A stretch of 64,000 bases of DNA from Pedobacter sp. V48 (GTDB lineage: Bacteria > Bacteroidota > Bacteroidia > Sphingobacteriales > Sphingobacteriaceae). The notes below the pieces were generated by a model. The model ran no database searches. It was given only the letters and a program-made list of their open reading frames with translations, and was not told where the DNA came from. Below, piece after piece: positions 9,103-18,549 of this stretch. The stretch lies in assembly GCF_000523515.1 (NCBI RefSeq), contig NZ_AWRU01000031.1, forward strand, positions 105,682 through 169,681. The letters run 5' to 3'. The first letter of the stretch is position 1. Every line of letters begins with the position of its first letter. Both the position numbers and the translations under genes were made by a program.

Positions 9103-9506
9103 TGCAGAGAAAATATTTCAACATCCTGCTGGGTGTTATTGTTTTGGTTTTAGTTGGGTGGATGTTAAAGGGTATGTTTACTCAACCCGGAATAGATGGA
9201 CTAAAAGGCGAGTTTAAGGAAATTACACACTATAGGAACGACAACAATACAGGCCCCATACAGTACGTATTTGCTGTTACTGTAAAGGACACTGTTTGGA
9301 ATGAAATGATAACCTATGGCGACTTTAAGCCTCATCATAAAGGAGGAAATACTAAAGTATATTACTTTTTGGAGGGCACACCCGTGCCACACAAATTATA
9401 TGCAGGTAAAATAAATTTCGATACCAGTTTTAATAAATATTGTATTGCCCTTTATGAAAAAACTGCAATGGGCAATACAAGTATCGAAAAGGCACCTTTT
9501 AAGTGA
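9102..9506 (+). CDS. Small membrane-anchored protein of unknown function
   Basis: 134 aa. One N-terminal transmembrane segment (about residues 6-24, ILLGVIVLVLVGWMLKGMF) is followed by a soluble, probably periplasmic domain of about 105 residues with no motif I recognise. It is translationally coupled to lat through a TAATG overlap and ends back-to-back with the opposing acyl-CoA dehydrogenase gene. No function is assigned. Confidence 0.7.
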   Translation: MQRKYFNILLGVIVLVLVGWMLKGMFTQPGIDGLKGEFKEITHYRNDNNTGPIQYVFAVTVKDTVWNEMITYGDFKPHHKGGNTKVYYFLEGTPVPHKLYAGKINFDTSFNKYCIALYEKTAMGNTSIEKAPFK

Positions 9507-10868
9507 TTACACAAAAGCTGAAAAACCGGTTATAGCACGCCCCACAATAAGGGTATTGATCTCTTTGGTTCCTTCGTAAGAATAGATGGCTTCTGCATCG
9601 GCTACAAAGCGAGCTACATCATATTCCAGCAAGATACCATTACCTCCCATAACTTCACGTGCCCTGCTTACTACATCGCGTGTGCGCATTGAACAGAAAA
9701 CTTTGGCTAATGATGCATGCTCATCCGTAAGGAGGTTCTGATCTTGTAATTGAGACAACCGGAAACAGAGTGTTTGCATGGCCGTAAGATTGGAGAGCAT
9801 TTCTACAAGATGGTTTTGTATCAATTGGTAGGATGCAATAGGCTTACCAAATTGCTTTCTTGTCCTGGTATATGCAAGTGCACTTTCGTATGCACCTCTG
9901 GCACAGCCTACGGCCTGCCATGCTACCCCTGCCCTGGTCATCTTTAACACCTTTGCCGTGTCTTTAAATGAATTTGCATTTTGTAAACGGTCTTCTTCGT
10001 CAACTTCACAATTGGTAAGTGTTATAAGCCCGTTTTGTACAATCCTTAATGCCATCTTGTCCTGCATCTTCTCAACAGCAAATCCTTTTGTACCTTTTCT
10101 AACCAGGAAACCTTTTACCTCATTATCGTCTACATCTCTTGCCCATATTATAGTAACATCTGAAAAGGTAGAATTTCCTATCCATTTTTTTTGCCCATTT
10201 AATATCCATTTACTGCCTTGTCGCTTAGCCGTTGTGGTTAACCCGCCTGCAACACCAGAACCCACTTCCGGCTCAGTTAATCCAAATGCTCCAATTATTT
10301 TCATCTGTTGCATATCTGGTAGCCATTGCTGCTTTTGCGCGTCGGATCCTAAAAGATATATCGACCCCATGGCCAATCCACTCTGTACACCAAAAAAAGT
10401 AGATATGGAGGTATCTACTCTTGCCATTTCCATTGCCAGCATACCTTCCATAAGATTCGATTTGTTGGGGCATCCGTAGCCCTGATAAGTCAAACCACAA
10501 ATATTTAATTCTGCAATTTTAGGAATAAGCTCAAAAGGAAATTCGGCTTTAAGCCAGTATTTATTAACTACGGGCTTTACTTCCTTTTCCAGAAATGCTC
10601 TTACTTTTAATTGAAGAGCCCTATCTTCATCTTTTAAAGCTTCATCGCCCAGATGGTAAAAATCGCCTTCAATTGGAGGTAGTTCTCTTTTTTTATGAGG
10701 TGTTCCAATCATCTTCATTAGTCCCTGCAATTGGGTTTCATCAAGATTAGCTACTGAGTCTACAATTTTGGGTAAGTCTACCTTTTTAGAAAGCTCATCA
10801 AGTTTCTTAAAATCTACACTTTTAAAAAGGGTATACGCGTTCTTTAAAGAAGAAAATATATTGGCCAT
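9507..10868 (-). CDS. Acyl-CoA dehydrogenase, glutaryl-CoA dehydrogenase / ACX4-like
   Basis: FAD enzyme of the acyl-CoA dehydrogenase superfamily. FGLTEPEVGSG and KKWIGNSTFSDVTIIWAR form the FAD/substrate region, TRTRKQFGKPI starts the C-terminal helical domain, and the catalytic base is Glu432 in YSYEGTKEINTLIVGRAITG. That last block resembles glutaryl-CoA dehydrogenase. GNSTF and the NSFKDTAKVL region resemble plant short-chain acyl-CoA oxidase ACX4. The nearby lysine aminotransferase favours glutaryl-CoA, but this is inference. An extra helical N-terminus of about 60 residues precedes the usual fold. At 453 aa it is longer than typical members (about 390). Confidence 0.82.
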   Translation of the reverse strand: MANIFSSLKNAYTLFKSVDFKKLDELSKKVDLPKIVDSVANLDETQLQGLMKMIGTPHKKRELPPIEGDFYHLGDEALKDEDRALQLKVRAFLEKEVKPVVNKYWLKAEFPFELIPKIAELNICGLTYQGYGCPNKSNLMEGMLAMEMARVDTSISTFFGVQSGLAMGSIYLLGSDAQKQQWLPDMQQMKIIGAFGLTEPEVGSGVAGGLTTTAKRQGSKWILNGQKKWIGNSTFSDVTIIWARDVDDNEVKGFLVRKGTKGFAVEKMQDKMALRIVQNGLITLTNCEVDEEDRLQNANSFKDTAKVLKMTRAGVAWQAVGCARGAYESALAYTRTRKQFGKPIASYQLIQNHLVEMLSNLTAMQTLCFRLSQLQDQNLLTDEHASLAKVFCSMRTRDVVSRAREVMGGNGILLEYDVARFVADAEAIYSYEGTKEINTLIVGRAITGFSAFV

Positions 10869-10937
10869 ATTAAACTGTTTATATATAAAACAGAAATTAA
10901 CTCTTTTTGTTGGAATATGGCCAATAAAATATACTGA

Positions 10938-11654
10938 TTAGGTAAGGTCGAAAAGGCTGTTCACCCCTAAAAGTTTACGACAGGTAAAGCCTTCGGCATA
11001 GGTTGTTCCAATTGATTTACCAAACTCACGCGCCCGGCCAATTACACTTTCAAAAAAATCTGGCGAGGAAATATAAGTATCTGGCCCATCCAGTTCAGGG
11101 TTGAAGAATTGCGTTTTAAATGCTTTTATGGAAGCTAACTTAGTTTCAATATATGGGGTAATGTCGATAATGATATCGGGTTTAATATAACGATCCTGAA
11201 TGTATTGGAATTGTAACCGTGGTCGCCATGCTTGTTGTTTCACTCCGTTAAGCTCGGTAGTTATCTTTGGCAGTCCCGACAGGAAACAGGCATCATTAGC
11301 AAGATCTCCGGCCCTGCCATGATCAGGGTGTCTATCGTGCAGGGCATTGGTTAATATAATCTCTGGCTGATACTTGCGGATCATTTTTACAACTTCAAGC
11401 TGATGTTCTTCATCATTCTTAAAGAAGCCATCTTTAAACCTTAGGTTTTCACGCGTCTGGAGGCCAAGTATTTTGGCCGAATCCGCAGCTTCTTCATCAC
11501 GTGTTTCTGCTGTACCTCGTGTACCGAGCTCTCCTCTGGTAAAATCGACTATTCCTACTTTTTTACCTAGGGCAATGTGTTTGGCTATAGTTCCTGAACA
11601 TCCCAATTCTGCGTCGTCTGGATGAACGGCAAGCACCAATATATCTAACTTCAT
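10938..11654 (-). CDS. bshB1: Bacillithiol biosynthesis deacetylase BshB1
   Basis: Zinc-dependent LmbE/PIG-L family hydrolase that deacetylates N-acetylglucosaminyl-malate, the second step of bacillithiol synthesis. Metal and catalytic motifs are HPDDAELG from His11 and HPDH at 109-112. FTRGELGTRGT is the signature of the BshB1 branch. The 238 residues match the family. It lies 27 bases after the glutathione-peroxidase homologue on the same strand. The other bacillithiol genes (bshA, bshC) are not in the window. Confidence 0.92.
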   Translation of the reverse strand: MKLDILVLAVHPDDAELGCSGTIAKHIALGKKVGIVDFTRGELGTRGTAETRDEEAADSAKILGLQTRENLRFKDGFFKNDEEHQLEVVKMIRKYQPEIILTNALHDRHPDHGRAGDLANDACFLSGLPKITTELNGVKQQAWRPRLQFQYIQDRYIKPDIIIDITPYIETKLASIKAFKTQFFNPELDGPDTYISSPDFFESVIGRAREFGKSIGTTYAEGFTCRKLLGVNSLFDLT

Positions 11655-11681
11655 GATGTGTATAGTTTATAAAAGATTGCT

Positions 11682-12158
11682 TTAAAGCAATTTCTGTATT
11701 TTCTTTTTTACTTTGGATGAAAGTGGCGTAGTAAATGGGAAAAAATAATCTACTACCTCACCATCTCTATTGATTAAATACTTGTGAAAATTCCATCTCG
11801 GGGTTGATTTTTGAGTCAGGAATTTGAAAAGCGGATGTGCATGGCTTCCGCGAACCATTATTTTATCGAACACAGGGAACTTAACGCCATAGTTAACCTC
11901 GCAAAAGGTATCTATTTCTTTTCCATCCAGAGGTTCCTGCCTGCCAAAATCATTTGATGGAAAACCCAGCACTTCGAAACCCTGGGCATTATATTCATCT
12001 CTTAAGTCTTGTAATTCTTTTAACTGAGGTGCAAAACCGCATGCAGATGCAATATTTACAACCAGAAGTACTTTATCTTTATAATCAGAAAGGTTTTTGT
12101 CAGAGCCATTAATCAGTTTTGCTTTAAATTGATGTATACTTTTGGATTTATCAGCCAT
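11682..12158 (-). CDS. Cysteine-type glutathione peroxidase homologue (probably thioredoxin-dependent)
   Basis: Reduces peroxides through a cysteine. 158 aa, single domain, no signal peptide. The peroxidatic Cys40 sits in NIASACGFAPQ, and Trp122-Asn123 (RWNF) supply part of the catalytic tetrad. The glutamine of the usual FPCNQF box is replaced: this protein reads FPSNDF with Asp70. A second cysteine, Cys86 in FCEVNYG, sits where thioredoxin-dependent members have their resolving cysteine. Since the adjacent gene makes bacillithiol, glutathione is an unlikely reductant. It starts 5 bases after the DUF4294 gene, so the two are probably co-transcribed. Confidence 0.88.
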   Translation of the reverse strand: MADKSKSIHQFKAKLINGSDKNLSDYKDKVLLVVNIASACGFAPQLKELQDLRDEYNAQGFEVLGFPSNDFGRQEPLDGKEIDTFCEVNYGVKFPVFDKIMVRGSHAHPLFKFLTQKSTPRWNFHKYLINRDGEVVDYFFPFTTPLSSKVKKKIQKLL

Positions 12159-12163
12159 AGGTT

Positions 12164-12781
12164 CTATTGATAAAACCCTGAAGAAATAATGATGGATTCG
12201 ATATCTCTCTCTTCTTGCGGGTTATATGTACTTTTCAAATTATGCCCTACTACCCTTGCAACAGATTGGTACAGGAACGCGGTAAAACCTCCCTTAGTTT
12301 CTTTCACAATATCGTAGGTTGTTCTGCCCAGTTCACGATCGATCAGTTTGGTAAGTATTTGACCCTGGGTTATGGTAAGTTCTTTTATTTCTCTGTTGAA
12401 CATGTCTTTAATTTCTTTATCACATTGTTTAACAAGCTTTTTCTGTTCTCTTTTTTCTTGCGTTAGGGCCAAATCCTTTTCCAGTTGCTCATATCGTTGT
12501 TTTGCATAAAGAGCATAAGGCATCACCTTCATCACATTATACCTCAATCTGCTATAGGCAGCTCGTTCAGCCGGGGATTTGAATATTCTGACACCATATA
12601 TAACAACCTCTTGTAAAGGTATCCATGGTATCATTTCGCCGTTATCATTAGTTCCGGCAACACGGATAGTATCATTTTTTCCAAGTACAGGCATTTTTAT
12701 AGTAACGCCATTAACCTGCGCCCTAACCTGGGCACCGCTAATAATGACAATTAACAGAATAAATAACCTATAAAATTTCAT
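12164..12781 (-). CDS. DUF4294 exported protein
   Basis: 205 aa with a Sec signal peptide (MKFYRLFILLIVIISGAQVRA). The conserved IPWIPLQEVVIYG block typical of DUF4294, a Bacteroidetes family of unknown role, follows. The C-terminal half is predicted helical and highly charged (KREQKKLVKQCDKEIKDMF). It is the first gene of a likely minus-strand transcript that continues into the peroxidase and perhaps bshB1. No enzymatic motif is visible. Confidence 0.8.
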   Translation of the reverse strand: MKFYRLFILLIVIISGAQVRAQVNGVTIKMPVLGKNDTIRVAGTNDNGEMIPWIPLQEVVIYGVRIFKSPAERAAYSRLRYNVMKVMPYALYAKQRYEQLEKDLALTQEKREQKKLVKQCDKEIKDMFNREIKELTITQGQILTKLIDRELGRTTYDIVKETKGGFTAFLYQSVARVVGHNLKSTYNPQEERDIESIIISSGFYQ

Positions 12782-13096
12782 AAATTTATACCCCTATAAA
12801 GGTAAAGCTAATTTATATTTTAGTTTTCATTTTCAACTCTAATATAATCTTTTAACGATAAAGAGCTATATTTTTTACGTAAATAATACAATACAAGTCA
12901 AATAATGACAAACTTAAATTTGGAAGAATTATTGCTCATATTAGTTACATCTTTATAAAAAACTTATATTGATAAAAGGGAGCGTAATCAACCGGGCAAA
13001 TCAGCTCAACCGTTAATTACAAAAAACTAGTAGTAAAGCAATAACATGGAGGCTGTAGCTGGCAGAATTCATAACAACCAAAAAAAGGAAACACGA
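12782..13096. other. Divergent intergenic region before the (p)ppGpp gene
   Basis: AT-rich, with no ORF or RNA gene recognised. A near-consensus minus-strand -7 (TAGCTTTA, 12803-12810) may serve the DUF4294 unit. I found no convincing plus-strand promoter. An ATG at 13046 extends the downstream frame but has no obvious ribosome-binding site. Confidence 0.4.
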
Positions 13097-15304
13097 ATGA
13101 AAAACGCTTTAGTGATTGATTTAGAAGCAGAGAAGCAAGAGATCCTAAAAAGATACAGGGCACTTTTACGCGCCTGTAAGCCGACACTTCAAAGGGGGGA
13201 TAAAAAGGAAATCAGAAAAGCATTTGACATGGCTCTGGAAAGCCACAAAAACATGCGTAGAAAATCTGGAGAACCATATATTTACCACCCTATTGCCGTG
13301 GCTCAGATTGCAGCAGAAGAAATTGGACTTGGAACCACCTCCATTGTATGCGCATTGCTTCATGATGTGGTAGAAGATACAGACATTACACTTGAAGATA
13401 TAGAACGTGAATTTGGAAAGAAAACAGCAAAGATTATTGATGGGCTGACCAAAATCTCGGGCGTATTTGATTACAATAGTTCTCTACAGGCAGAGAATTT
13501 CAGAAAAATGTTACTTACTCTGGCTGACGATGTAAGGGTAATTTTAATTAAGCTTGCCGACAGGCTGCATAACATGCGGACTATGGATTTTATGCCAAGG
13601 CAAAAACAATTAAAAATTGCTTCTGAAACTATTTATCTATATGCCCCGCTTGCACACAGGCTAGGTTTATATGCCATTAAGTCTGAGCTGGAAGATCTTT
13701 CAATGAAATATCTTGAACCAGATACTTATAAATACATTGCAACTCAACTAAATGAGAAAAAAGCTGAACGAACCTTATTTATTAAAAGATTTGTTGAGCC
13801 TATAAATGAAATACTGGCAGAACAAGGTTTAACGGCAGATATTTATGGCAGACCGAAGTCTATCCATTCGATATGGAATAAAATGAAAAGTAAAAACATT
13901 CCCTTCGAAGAGGTGTATGATCTTTTTGCTATCAGAATTATATTAGACAGCGCCCCTGAACATGAAAAAGCAGATTGCTGGAAAGCATACTCTATTGTAA
14001 CGGATCTTTATCGTCCTAATCCGGACAGGTTGCGCGACTGGGTTTCTTCTCCAAAAGGAAATGGCTACGAATCGTTGCACACTACCGTAATGGGGCCTAA
14101 AGGTCAGTGGGTAGAAGTACAGATTCGTACACAGCGAATGAATGAAATTGCCGAAAAAGGATTTGCTGCACACTGGAAATATAAGGAATCATCTAACGAC
14201 AATGGTCTGGACCAATGGATCATGAAGGTAAGAGAGATGCTAAATAACCCTGAAGCTAATGCATTAGATTTTCTTGACGACTTTAAAATGAATTTATTCT
14301 CTGATGAGATTTTCATTTTTACTCCTAAAGGTGCCTTGTTACAGTTACCACTAGGTGCAACAGCACTTGATTTTGCCTTTGAAATACATACTGACGTAGG
14401 TGCAAAATGTATTGGAGCAAAGGTAAATCATAAGCTTGTACCGCTTTCGTATAAGCTCCAGAATGGCGATCAGGTAGAAATTATCACTTCGAGTAAGCAA
14501 ACACCAAAAGAAGACTGGTTAAACATTGTTGTAACGGCAAAAGCTAAATCTAAAATCAAATCGTCTTTAAAAGAGGAAAAAAGAAAGGTAGCTGATTTAG
14601 GTAAGGAAACGTTGGAGCGTAAGCTTAAATCTTTAAAAATCACTTACAATACAGATAATTTAAATAAGCTTACTTATTTCTTTAAACTACCATCAACCCA
14701 AGAACTTTTTATAGCGGTTGCAAATGGGAAAATTGAGGTAAAAGACCTAAAAGATTACCTGGCAAGCGAGAAAGAGATTGAAAATAGAGGTTCTGACAGA
14801 AATGATCACCAAAAGATTGAAACGCTACTCAACAAGGTAAAAGGTCCTGAATCTGACACTTTATTGATTGGCGAAGACCTGCAAAAAATAGACTATACTT
14901 TGGCTGCATGTTGTAATCCAATACCTGGAGATGATGTTTTTGGATTTGTAACTGTAAATGAGGGAATTAAAATCCATCGTACAAATTGCCCTAACGCAGC
15001 GCAATTAATGGCTAACTATGGGTATAGGGTTGTTAAAGCAAAATGGAATAAACAACAGGAACTTACATTTTTAACGGGCTTACACATTATTGGAATAGAC
15101 GATGTGGGATTAATTAACAATATTACAAAAGTTATCTCTAATGATTTTAAGGTAAACATGCGTTCTATTACTGTAGATACCGATAATGGTATTTTTGATG
15201 GTTCAATAATGATCTTTGTAAATGATAAGGAGCACTTAGACAACCTGATCGAAAATCTGCTTCGGGTGAAAGGTGTAACGGGAGTTACTCGCTTTGATGC
15301 CTAA
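13097..15304 (+). CDS. Bifunctional (p)ppGpp synthetase/hydrolase (Rel/SpoT)
   Basis: Makes and degrades the stringent-response alarmone. From Met13097 (735 aa) the order is HD hydrolase (His64, His89-Asp90, HDVVEDTD), synthetase (RPKSIHSIWNKMKSK, YESLHTTVMG), TGS (IFIFTPKGALLQLPLGATALDFAF), a conserved cysteine region (AACCNPIPGD) and a C-terminal ACT domain. AGGA lies 8 bases before 13097, so I prefer it to the in-frame ATG at 13046. The synthetase loop reads RLRD, a variant of the RxKD charge motif of bifunctional Rel proteins. The intact HD box predicts active hydrolysis. Confidence 0.93.
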   Translation: MKNALVIDLEAEKQEILKRYRALLRACKPTLQRGDKKEIRKAFDMALESHKNMRRKSGEPYIYHPIAVAQIAAEEIGLGTTSIVCALLHDVVEDTDITLEDIEREFGKKTAKIIDGLTKISGVFDYNSSLQAENFRKMLLTLADDVRVILIKLADRLHNMRTMDFMPRQKQLKIASETIYLYAPLAHRLGLYAIKSELEDLSMKYLEPDTYKYIATQLNEKKAERTLFIKRFVEPINEILAEQGLTADIYGRPKSIHSIWNKMKSKNIPFEEVYDLFAIRIILDSAPEHEKADCWKAYSIVTDLYRPNPDRLRDWVSSPKGNGYESLHTTVMGPKGQWVEVQIRTQRMNEIAEKGFAAHWKYKESSNDNGLDQWIMKVREMLNNPEANALDFLDDFKMNLFSDEIFIFTPKGALLQLPLGATALDFAFEIHTDVGAKCIGAKVNHKLVPLSYKLQNGDQVEIITSSKQTPKEDWLNIVVTAKAKSKIKSSLKEEKRKVADLGKETLERKLKSLKITYNTDNLNKLTYFFKLPSTQELFIAVANGKIEVKDLKDYLASEKEIENRGSDRNDHQKIETLLNKVKGPESDTLLIGEDLQKIDYTLAACCNPIPGDDVFGFVTVNEGIKIHRTNCPNAAQLMANYGYRVVKAKWNKQQELTFLTGLHIIGIDDVGLINNITKVISNDFKVNMRSITVDTDNGIFDGSIMIFVNDKEHLDNLIENLLRVKGVTGVTRFDA

Positions 15305-15342
15305 AATTGCTAAAAAATCATAGAGTTTTATATAAAAAATGG

Positions 15343-15350
15343 TACCTTTG
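15343..15350 (+). promoter_or_regulatory. Candidate -7 element for fur
   Basis: TACCTTTG matches TAnnTTTG, 17 bases before the ATG. No good -33 element is seen. AGGAG at 15353-15357 could be a ribosome-binding site. Confidence 0.45.
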
Positions 15351-15367
15351 AAAGGAGTTTAAAAACT

Positions 15368-15859
15368 ATGTCTACAAACCACAACAGCGAGTTGGTAAGA
15401 AAGATTTTCGAAGCCTATCTCGAAAATAAAAGCCTGAGAAAAACACCGGAGCGTTTTGCCATCTTAGAAGAAATCTATTCAAGAGATGATCATTTCGATG
15501 TAGAGACCCTCTATATCCATATGAAAAACCAAAAATACCGTGTTAGCAGGGCTACAGTATACAATACTTTAGAGTTATTGGTTTCATGTGATTTGGTTAC
15601 CAAACACCAGTTTGGCAAAAACATGGCTCAGTTTGAAAAATCATACGGCTATCATCAGCATGATCACATCATCTGTATTGATTGTGGTAAAGTTGTAGAA
15701 TTCTGCGACCCACGCATTCATCAGATCCAGAGTATGGTTGGCGAACTGTTAAAGTTTGAAATTAAACACCACTCTTTAAATCTTTACGGCGTTTGTTTTG
15801 ATTGCTCTGCTAAGGCATCAATGGAAAATCAGAATGCCGCTATTAAACATGCAAGTTAA
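15368..15859 (+). CDS. Fur-family metal-responsive repressor
   Basis: 163 aa. An N-terminal winged helix (about residues 15-90, RKTPERFAILEEIYSRDDHFDVETLY) has the recognition region SRATVYNTLELL. The C-terminal dimerisation/metal domain has YHQHDHIICIDCGKVVEF and GVCFDCSA, two CxxC pairs forming a structural zinc site. This favours Fur, PerR or Zur; I cannot choose from the sequence. It sits between the (p)ppGpp gene and purA. It is a candidate regulator for the siderophore-receptor operators at 39032-39105. Confidence 0.9.
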   Translation: MSTNHNSELVRKIFEAYLENKSLRKTPERFAILEEIYSRDDHFDVETLYIHMKNQKYRVSRATVYNTLELLVSCDLVTKHQFGKNMAQFEKSYGYHQHDHIICIDCGKVVEFCDPRIHQIQSMVGELLKFEIKHHSLNLYGVCFDCSAKASMENQNAAIKHAS

Positions 15860-15893
15860 AATTCAATTATTATATTTCCATTTTTAAATTTAA

Positions 15894-17174
<1,281 letters not shown>

Positions 17175-17192
17175 TTTCTCTGAAATAAAATT

Positions 17193-17221
17193 AAAAAAGG
17201 CGGCAATTTGTCGCCTTTTTT
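17193..17221 (+). terminator. Terminator after purA
   Basis: AAAAAAGGCG (17193-17202) pairs with CGCCTTTTTT (17212-17221) around a 9-base loop. Confidence 0.9.
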
Positions 17222-17245
17222 CGTTTATGCTATTCTGATATTCTA

Positions 17246-17253
17246 TACATTTG
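17246..17253 (+). promoter_or_regulatory. Candidate -7 element for pabB
   Basis: TACATTTG matches the consensus. TTTA at 17224-17227 lies 18 bases upstream as a weak -33. The start codon is only 10 bases downstream, so the leader is very short. Confidence 0.5.
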
Positions 17254-17263
17254 CGCAAACAAA

Positions 17264-18514
17264 ATGAAAGTACAGGATTTAGATTCGTTTAAGGAAAAAG
17301 CATTGCAATGGGCCAACACATTTGATGTTTGTTGTTGCTATGATTCGAACAGCTATCCTGATTCTTATGGAGAATTCGACTTCCTATTAGCCGTTGGCAT
17401 TAAAGACTCAATTAATCTTACATACGGTGCTGCTTTTGATTCCCTAAAAGAATTTTATGAAATCCAGAAAAACTGGATGTTCGGATTGCTTAGTTATGAC
17501 CTCAAAAACGAGGTTGAACAATTAAGCTCCAGGAATCCTGATCGTCTTAATTTCCCCGATTTGTTTTTCTTTGTTCCCAAATACCTAGTTGCAGTAGTTA
17601 AAGGAGAAATAAAGCTTATCATTGGAGACCAAACCCTGTTAGATCAAATTGAGGAATATAATAGCGATGATCAGCCCCAATCTGGTATTGAAATTCAAAG
17701 TAAGTTATCAAAGGAGCTTTATATCAAAACAGTTGAGGGGCTACAAGAACATATTATAAGAGGCGACATATATGAGGTCAATTTTTGTCAGGAATTCTTT
17801 GCTGAGCACGCTCATATAAATCCATTAAATATCTATACAAAATTAAAAAAGCTATCTCCTACTCCATTTTCAGGTTTCTTTAAAATAAAAGATCAGTATA
17901 TATTATCGGCCAGCCCCGAAAGGTTTCTCTGTAAAAGAGGAAGTAAACTGATCTCACAGCCAATTAAAGGAACTGCCAGACGAAGTGGCAACATAAAGGA
18001 AGATGAACTTATAAAGCTCAATCTGCAGAATGATGCTAAAGAACAAGCGGAAAATGTAATGATTGTGGATCTGGTTAGAAATGATCTGACCAAAAGTGCG
18101 GTAAAGGGAAGCGTAGTGGTTGAGGAGCTTTTTGGAATTTATGGCTTTGCTCAGGTTTATCAAATGATATCAACTGTTACCTGTCAGTTAGATCCCACTA
18201 TACATTTTATTGATGCCATAAAAAATGCTTTCCCTATGGGCTCGATGACCGGGGCGCCGAAAATAAAAGCTATGGAACTGATAGAAGAGTATGAATTTAG
18301 CCGTCGTGGCGCTTATTCTGGAACATTTGGATATATAACGCCTGAGGGGAATTTCGATTTTAATGTGGTCATCAGAAGCATCTTGTACCAATCATCCTCA
18401 AAATATCTTTCCTTTCAGGTTGGAGGGGCAATTACATACGCATCTAATGCTACTGCTGAATATGAAGAGTGCGTGCTTAAAGCATCAGCCATAATGCAAA
18501 CTCTTGAAAACTAA
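17264..18514 (+). CDS. pabB: Aminodeoxychorismate synthase component I
   Basis: Chorismate-binding enzyme that aminates chorismate to 4-amino-4-deoxychorismate for folate synthesis. The 416-aa protein has the C-terminal chorismate-binding domain: GDIYEVNFCQEF, SASPERFL, PIKGTARR, MIVDLVRNDL, FPMGSMTGAPK and GAYSGTFGY. PIKGTARR (with the TIKGT-like lysine) separates PabB from anthranilate synthase. No glutamine amidotransferase is adjacent. The fold-type IV PLP gene at 4577-5416 could supply the lyase step. It ends in a bidirectional terminator shared with the opposing gene. Confidence 0.9.
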   Translation: MKVQDLDSFKEKALQWANTFDVCCCYDSNSYPDSYGEFDFLLAVGIKDSINLTYGAAFDSLKEFYEIQKNWMFGLLSYDLKNEVEQLSSRNPDRLNFPDLFFFVPKYLVAVVKGEIKLIIGDQTLLDQIEEYNSDDQPQSGIEIQSKLSKELYIKTVEGLQEHIIRGDIYEVNFCQEFFAEHAHINPLNIYTKLKKLSPTPFSGFFKIKDQYILSASPERFLCKRGSKLISQPIKGTARRSGNIKEDELIKLNLQNDAKEQAENVMIVDLVRNDLTKSAVKGSVVVEELFGIYGFAQVYQMISTVTCQLDPTIHFIDAIKNAFPMGSMTGAPKIKAMELIEEYEFSRRGAYSGTFGYITPEGNFDFNVVIRSILYQSSSKYLSFQVGGAITYASNATAEYEECVLKASAIMQTLEN

Positions 18515-18545
18515 AAAGCCTGCATCGTGATGAAGCAGGCTTTTT
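18513..18545. terminator. Bidirectional terminator between pabB and the M48 gene
   Basis: AAAAAGCCTGC (18513-18523) pairs perfectly with GCAGGCTTTTT (18535-18545). The A and T tracts serve both converging genes. The pabB stop codon overlaps the left arm. Confidence 0.92.
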
Positions 18546-18549
18546 AGTT

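Noticed and set aside
9958-10479. 173-residue plus-strand ORF opposite the acyl-CoA dehydrogenase
   Set aside because: It lies wholly antisense to a strongly supported enzyme gene and its cysteine/serine-rich translation has no family motif. It is a codon-bias shadow.
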